Of a stretch of 9,390 bases of DNA, positions 5,857 to 9,390 are shown in pieces. Positions within the stretch are counted from its first letter, which is position 1, and every line of letters begins with the position of its first letter. The translations under genes and the position numbers were made by a program. Under the pieces are notes generated by a model that searched no databases, was not told where the DNA came from, and saw nothing but the letters and a program-made list of their open reading frames with translations. Origin of the DNA: Firmicutes bacterium UBA993 (lineage in GTDB: Bacteria; Bacillota; Dethiobacteria; DTU022); NCBI GenBank assembly GCA_002292015.1, contig DBBD01000145.1, forward strand, positions 1-9,390. The letters run 5' to 3'.

Positions 5857-6594
5857 GTGGAGATAAAAAACAAACCTGATGCAATCCTCACCCTGGCCAT
5901 CAAAAAGCTTGAACTAAAAATAGATCAGCAACAAGAAGAACTGCTTCTACGCTACTGCTCACTATTGCTGGAAGGGCTCAGCAAGCAGCGATTAACCGGT
6001 GAATGCAGGCTTGAGGAACTGGTTAACCGCCAAATATATGATTGTCTCTACCCGTTGAAGAAGGTAATATTTGGATCCGGCAGCCGTATTGTTGACCTGG
6101 GAAGCGGAGGCGGGCTGCCTGGAATACCAATTGCTGTTTGCGTCCCTGAATGTAGGATATACCTCATCGAGGCCAACCAGAAGAAGGCAGCATTTTTAGT
6201 CGATACTGCTCGCTCACTTAAACTCGATAATGTTTTTGTTTTAAACGAACGCGCAGAACATTATGGGAGAGCAGAAGCACACCGAGAACAGTATCATTAT
6301 GTTTTGAGCAAAGCTGTTGCCGCAGCAGCTGTGCTGGCGGAACTTGCTTTGCCGCTCTTATTGCCAGGAGGACAGGCAATCTTTTATAAAGGTCCACGCG
6401 GTGAAGAAGAGATGAACGAAGCTACTAAAGCAATTTCTGTTTGTGGAGGATCCCTTGTTAACAGATATGACTACAAACTGCCTGCCGGCGAACAAAGAAG
6501 CATCTATCTTGTTGAGAAAATTAACCCTTCGCCCAGTTTATACCCGCGGGCAGCCGGCAAACCGGCAAAAAACCCGATCAAACAGGAGATATAG
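5857..6594 (+). CDS. rsmG: 16S rRNA (guanine-N7)-methyltransferase RsmG (GidB), divergent
   Basis: RsmG uses S-adenosylmethionine to methylate N7 of a guanine in the 530 loop of 16S rRNA. The 245-residue product has the SAM-binding motif VDLGSGGGLPGIPIAV (79-94), an acidic residue ending the second strand (YLIEANQKK, 102-110) and the C-terminal YPRAAGKPAKNPI segment (229-241), all RsmG hallmarks. Several usually conserved positions differ: the N-L-T motif reads RLTG (45-48), the R/K-H of the helix before the SAM fold reads RQ (58-59), and the S/A-R-A motif reads SKA (151-153). The start is GTG at 5857, with AAGGTGG (5842-5848) 8 bases upstream. It lies 24 bases after mnmE, probably in one transcript. 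The 95 bases after it show no clear terminator or promoter. Confidence 0.93.
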   Translation: MEIKNKPDAILTLAIKKLELKIDQQQEELLLRYCSLLLEGLSKQRLTGECRLEELVNRQIYDCLYPLKKVIFGSGSRIVDLGSGGGLPGIPIAVCVPECRIYLIEANQKKAAFLVDTARSLKLDNVFVLNERAEHYGRAEAHREQYHYVLSKAVAAAAVLAELALPLLLPGGQAIFYKGPRGEEEMNEATKAISVCGGSLVNRYDYKLPAGEQRSIYLVEKINPSPSLYPRAAGKPAKNPIKQEI

Positions 6595-6689
6595 AGCTAA
6601 AAAAATGGTTTTTCGTCTAACGTGAAGGAATGTAGGGCTGCATGTCAAATTAAAAATAAGTATCCTATCCTAGAAAAGGTGCTGGTAGA

Positions 6690-7595
6690 ATGAAGGAAGA
6701 AATGAAAGAAGAATGGATGGATAAATATACCTTACAGGAAGGCGAACCGACCACAGAAAATGTTCTAGCTATTGATATGGCCCGAATTAGGCCGAACCCC
6801 TTTCAGCCCCGCCGGGAGATAGCAGAGGATAAAATCGATGAACTGGCCCAGTCAATCAGGTCATGTGGACTGATCCAGCCAATTGTAGTTCGACGGATTG
6901 GGGATGGGTATCAACTGGTAGTGGGAGAGAGAAGGTATCTTGCTTGCCACAGGCTTGGTTGGAAAAAAATAGCCGCTTCGGTAAAAACTCTTTCAGATAA
7001 TGCTATGGCGACGATTGCCTTAATCGAAAACATACAACGAGAAAATCTAAACTACATTGAAGAAGCATTGGGTTATACTAACCTTATGAAAACTTGTAGC
7101 CTAACTCAGGAGCAGCTTGCGCAAAGTCTCGGAAAAAGCCAGTCGACGATAGCCAACAAAATTAGACTGCTCAGGCTTGGCGATCCAGTGAGGACTAAGC
7201 TGCTTGTAAATGGACTTACTGAACGACATGCGCGGGCCCTACTTAAACTGGACTCGGAAGAAGCACAGATAAAAATGCTTCACGAAATTGTAGAGAGAGG
7301 ACTTACAGTCAGCCAAGCTGAGAAAAGGATAAACCGGATCCAAGAGTCAAGGGGAGCACGAAAGACTAATGGAAAGGCAAAGCCGATTATTCGCGATATG
7401 AGGATCGTTCTAAATACTATTAGAGAAGCGGTAGCAGTTATGCAAAGCTCTGGCCTTTATCCGGAGGTAGACGAGACTGTTGAGCATGACTACATTGAGG
7501 TTACGATCCGCCTGACAAAAGAGATGATCGAATCAAGAGTGGTCGGGCACAAAGAAAAAGCAGCTGTTGCAGTAAAAACAAGCAAGGAGAGATAA
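6690..7595 (+). CDS. noc: Nucleoid occlusion protein Noc (ParB-family CTPase)
   Basis: Noc binds specific chromosomal sites, uses CTP to spread, and prevents division septa from closing over the nucleoid. The 301-residue protein has the ParB-family CTP-binding motifs NPFQPR (36-41), GERR (79-82) and ENIQRE (113-118), and a helix-turn-helix at about 139-162. Aligned to ParB, its DNA-specificity positions carry Q151, K157, R162 and R179; Gln, Lys and Arg at the first, second and last of these are the Noc-type residues. The C-terminal segment RDMRIVLNTIREAV (235-248) also resembles B. subtilis Noc. The N-terminus is acidic (MKEEMKEEWMDKY) and lacks an obvious amphipathic membrane-binding helix. 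ATG 6690 has AAAGGTG (6675-6681) 8 bases upstream; later Met codons at residues 5 and 10 are alternatives. parA begins 1 base after its stop. Confidence 0.92.
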   Translation: MKEEMKEEWMDKYTLQEGEPTTENVLAIDMARIRPNPFQPRREIAEDKIDELAQSIRSCGLIQPIVVRRIGDGYQLVVGERRYLACHRLGWKKIAASVKTLSDNAMATIALIENIQRENLNYIEEALGYTNLMKTCSLTQEQLAQSLGKSQSTIANKIRLLRLGDPVRTKLLVNGLTERHARALLKLDSEEAQIKMLHEIVERGLTVSQAEKRINRIQESRGARKTNGKAKPIIRDMRIVLNTIREAVAVMQSSGLYPEVDETVEHDYIEVTIRLTKEMIESRVVGHKEKAAVAVKTSKER

Positions 7596-7596
7596 G

Positions 7597-8355
7597 ATGG
7601 GGCGCGTGATTGCTATCGCCAACCAGAAGGGAGGCGTAGGTAAAACTACAACAGCTATAAATTTGAGCGCTTCTCTGGCCGCCGGTGGTTCAAAAGTGCT
7701 TTTAATCGATACTGATCCGCAGGGTAACACGACTAGCGGGATTGGGATTAGCAAAACTGAGGGGAAGAAATGTATTTATAACGTATTAATAGACGATAAT
7801 TCCCTATCATCTATTATCAGGGCTACGGAGTGGCAAGACCTTTTCATAGCGCCGGCAACTATACAACTTGCTGGTGCCGAAATTGAGTTAGTGGAGATGG
7901 ATGAACGGGAAGGGCGAATGAAAAAAGCTCTGGAACCGGTACGCAACAAGTTTGACTTTATGATCATTGATTGCCCACCTTCACTTGGGCTGCTTACCCT
8001 CAATGCACTTACTGCAGCTGATGGAATTCTCATTCCCATCCAGTGCGAGTATTTTGCTCTGGAAGGTTTAGGTCAACTGATGAACACCATTGCACTGGTT
8101 CGTAGGCATTTAAATAAGAACCTGCGCATAGAAGGTGTTTTGCTGACCATGTATGATAGTCGCACTAACCTTTCTGAGCAGGTTGCCGAAGAGGTGCGCA
8201 GTTACTTTAAGCAGTATGTGTTTAATACTGTTATTCCCAGGAATGTTAGGCTGAGCGAGGCGCCTAGTTATGGGAAGCATATTCTGGAATATGACTTTCG
8301 CAGTAAAGGGGCGGAATTGCATCTTGATCTTGCCCGGGAGGTGTTATCAAGATGA
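7597..8355 (+). CDS. parA: Chromosome partitioning ATPase ParA (Soj)
   Basis: ParA/Soj is a deviant Walker ATPase that binds DNA non-specifically as an ATP dimer, acts with ParB in origin segregation, and in B. subtilis also controls DnaA. The 252-residue protein has the deviant Walker A KGGVGKTT (11-18, with signature Lys11 and catalytic Lys16), the A' motif IDTDPQGN (37-44), Walker B IIDCPP (123-128) and the C-terminal NVRLSEAPSYGK (216-227) typical of chromosomal ParA. There is no N-terminal DNA-binding extension as in plasmid type Ia ParA. AAGGAGA (7584-7590), inside the end of noc, is its ribosome binding site. Its stop overlaps the parB start by 4 bases (ATGA). Confidence 0.97.
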   Translation: MGRVIAIANQKGGVGKTTTAINLSASLAAGGSKVLLIDTDPQGNTTSGIGISKTEGKKCIYNVLIDDNSLSSIIRATEWQDLFIAPATIQLAGAEIELVEMDEREGRMKKALEPVRNKFDFMIIDCPPSLGLLTLNALTAADGILIPIQCEYFALEGLGQLMNTIALVRRHLNKNLRIEGVLLTMYDSRTNLSEQVAEEVRSYFKQYVFNTVIPRNVRLSEAPSYGKHILEYDFRSKGAELHLDLAREVLSR

Positions 8356-9215
8356 GCGAAAAAAGACGCCTGGGAAAAGGTTTAGGAGCTTTAATTCCCG
8401 ATGCGCTTGAAGCAGATGCGGAGAAAAGCGAGATCGCTTTGGATCGGATTAAACAGAACCCCTATCAACCGCGAGTTAACTTTGACCAGAAAAAGCTGGA
8501 CGAGTTAGCGTTATCAATTAGGGAACACGGAGTGTTGCAGGCGGTAGTACTTTGTCCTGCCGGCAGCGGCGGCGACTACTTTTTGGTTGCCGGTGAACGG
8601 CGGTGCCGGGCAGCAAAACTGGCCGGGCTAAAGAGCATACCGGCGATTATCAGAGGTTATGATAACAAAGAGTTGCTTGAAATAGCATTAATTGAGAATT
8701 TACAACGGGAAGATTTAAACCCCGTAGAAGAAGCGACAGCGTATCAGCGACTGATGAAAGAATATAACTATACACAGGAAGAGCTTGCCAGGAGATTAAG
8801 TAAAAGCCGCCCGGCAATCGCTAATAGTGTCAGACTTTTAGCTTTGCCTGAAAAAGTTCTCGAACTTTTGGCTCACGGTCAATTAACTGCGGGTCAAGCC
8901 AGACCTTTGCTTGCCGTATCTGGTCAGACTCAGCAGGAGGAAATTGCGCAGAAGATTGTTGAAGAAGGTCTAACAGCAAGAGATGCTGAAAAGTATTCTG
9001 AGCGGGCAGCACATAAAAAAAAGAAAAGAGGGGAAGCCAGAGCTGAGATCACAGAAGATCCACTCATAGCCGAACTACAGCTCCAGATTCAACGACGTCT
9101 TGGAACAAAAGTGAAGATCAGGCTATCTAAAAATGGCGGGACGATTGAGATCCATTATTACGGAGACGAAGATCTAGAACGATTAATTGCAAAGCTGTTA
9201 CCGGAAGGAATTTAA
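8352..9215 (+). CDS. parB: Chromosome partitioning protein ParB (Spo0J)
   Basis: ParB is a CTP-dependent DNA clamp that loads at parS, spreads, stimulates ParA and recruits SMC. The 287-residue protein opens with the ParA-activating motif RLGKGLGALIP (6-16). CTP-binding motifs are NPYQPR (36-41), GERRCRA (81-87) and ENLQRED (115-121). The helix-turn-helix spans about 141-165. The parS-specificity positions are R153, S159, A164 and G181, matching the ParB set (Arg/Thr/Ala/Gly) except Ser for Thr. A basic linker KKKKRG (about 224-229) precedes the C-terminal dimerisation domain. Two perfect parS sites follow within 40 bases of the stop. It is coupled to parA by an ATGA overlap. Confidence 0.97.
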   Translation: MSEKRRLGKGLGALIPDALEADAEKSEIALDRIKQNPYQPRVNFDQKKLDELALSIREHGVLQAVVLCPAGSGGDYFLVAGERRCRAAKLAGLKSIPAIIRGYDNKELLEIALIENLQREDLNPVEEATAYQRLMKEYNYTQEELARRLSKSRPAIANSVRLLALPEKVLELLAHGQLTAGQARPLLAVSGQTQQEEIAQKIVEEGLTARDAEKYSERAAHKKKKRGEARAEITEDPLIAELQLQIQRRLGTKVKIRLSKNGGTIEIHYYGDEDLERLIAKLLPEGI

Positions 9216-9219
9216 GCTA

Positions 9220-9235
9220 TGTTTCACGTGAAACA
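9220..9235. promoter_or_regulatory. parS: parS site 1 (ParB binding)
   Basis: TGTTTCACGTGAAACA is an exact 16-bp palindrome identical to the consensus parS of Firmicutes. It lies 4 bases after the parB stop codon. It would serve as a ParB-CTP loading site for origin segregation and SMC recruitment. Confidence 0.97.
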
Positions 9236-9251
9236 AAATTGGGCTGATTGA

Positions 9252-9267
9252 TGTTTCACGTGAAACA
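9252..9267. promoter_or_regulatory. parS: parS site 2 (ParB binding)
   Basis: A second exact TGTTTCACGTGAAACA, here flanked by A and T so that the palindrome extends to 18 bp (9251-9268). Its centre lies 32 bp from that of site 1, close to three helical turns, so both sites face the same side of the DNA. Confidence 0.97.
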
Positions 9268-9268
9268 T

Positions 9269-9390
9269 TTTCTTTTCCGGCAAAGCAATGGTGACAAGCG
9301 TTCCGCTTCGTGTCAACTCACGTAAAACTCTGGCCGATGGATGGTGCTTTTGTTTGCTCTCGAAGAGCTGTGTTATAACCCGACTTTTAC
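9269..9390. other. Region downstream of parS with no assignable gene
   Basis: The final 122 bases hold a bulged hairpin: TGAC plus AAGCG (9292-9300) pairs with CGCTT plus GTCA (9304-9315), with three unpaired bases in the right arm. There is no T-run after it, so it is at best a weak end signal for the par operon. A smaller 5-bp hairpin lies at 9356-9368. Short reading frames stay open to the window edge on both strands, but none shows a recognisable motif or a ribosome binding site. Confidence 0.4.

Noticed and set aside
5289..5903. 204-residue minus-strand frame opposite mnmE
   Set aside because: It is a Ser-rich shadow frame opposite the intact G domain and C-terminus of MnmE, with no known family.
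6443..6625. 60-residue plus-strand frame at the 3' end of rsmG
   Set aside because: It overlaps the conserved RsmG C-terminal segment in another frame and shows no domain or ribosome binding site.
9292..9315. Bulged hairpin after parS as an intrinsic terminator of the par operon
   Set aside because: No T-run follows the stem on either strand, and the right arm has a three-base bulge.
1..9390. CRISPR arrays, tRNA or rRNA genes, insertion sequences, riboswitches and defence genes
   Set aside because: No repeated spacer structure, transposase, cloverleaf or other such signal was found. The window is a conserved core-genome origin region.

Overview
This window is the replication-origin neighbourhood of a Firmicutes (Bacillota) chromosome, most likely Clostridia or a related deep lineage. 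The evidence is the conserved order dnaN / dnaA / rpmH / rnpA / yidD / yidC / khpB(jag) / mnmE / rsmG / noc / parA / parB, a YidC that lacks a long periplasmic domain, and a Noc paralogue of ParB, which is a Firmicutes trait. All genes look intact apart from dnaN, which is cut by the left edge. The species cannot be named from the sequence.

Left part (1-1739, minus strand): the first 26 codons of dnaN, a 269-base intergenic region, then dnaA. This intergenic region has the parts of a functional origin: an AT-rich unwinding stretch, a DnaA-trio-like run, a short GC cluster and a perfect DnaA box in the same order as the B. subtilis unwinding region. A second perfect DnaA box lies just past the dnaA stop. 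The dnaA-rpmH intergenic region (1740-2154) carries two one-mismatch DnaA boxes near the dnaA start, weak dnaA promoter candidates, a 9-bp inverted repeat and a consensus sigma-A promoter (TTGACA-17-TATAAT) firing rightward into rpmH.

Middle (2155-4393, plus strand): a tight operon rpmH-rnpA-yidD-yidC-khpB, for ribosomal protein L34, RNase P protein, membrane-insertion factors and a KH/R3H RNA-binding protein. It has overlapping or nearly touching genes and ends in a clear intrinsic terminator.

Right part (4426-9267): mnmE and rsmG (tRNA and 16S rRNA modification), then noc, parA and parB (nucleoid occlusion and chromosome segregation), followed by two perfect parS sites 32 bp apart. mnmG, which usually lies between mnmE and rsmG in Firmicutes, is absent here. 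The last ~120 bases hold no gene I can identify.

This is a core, conserved region and I see no evidence of a new defence, mobile or biosynthetic system. The points worth a second look are the compact origin structure, the missing mnmG, a Noc that keeps its DNA-specificity residues but lacks the usual N-terminal membrane-binding helix, a divergent RsmG, the paired parS sites and the inverted repeat next to the rpmH promoter.
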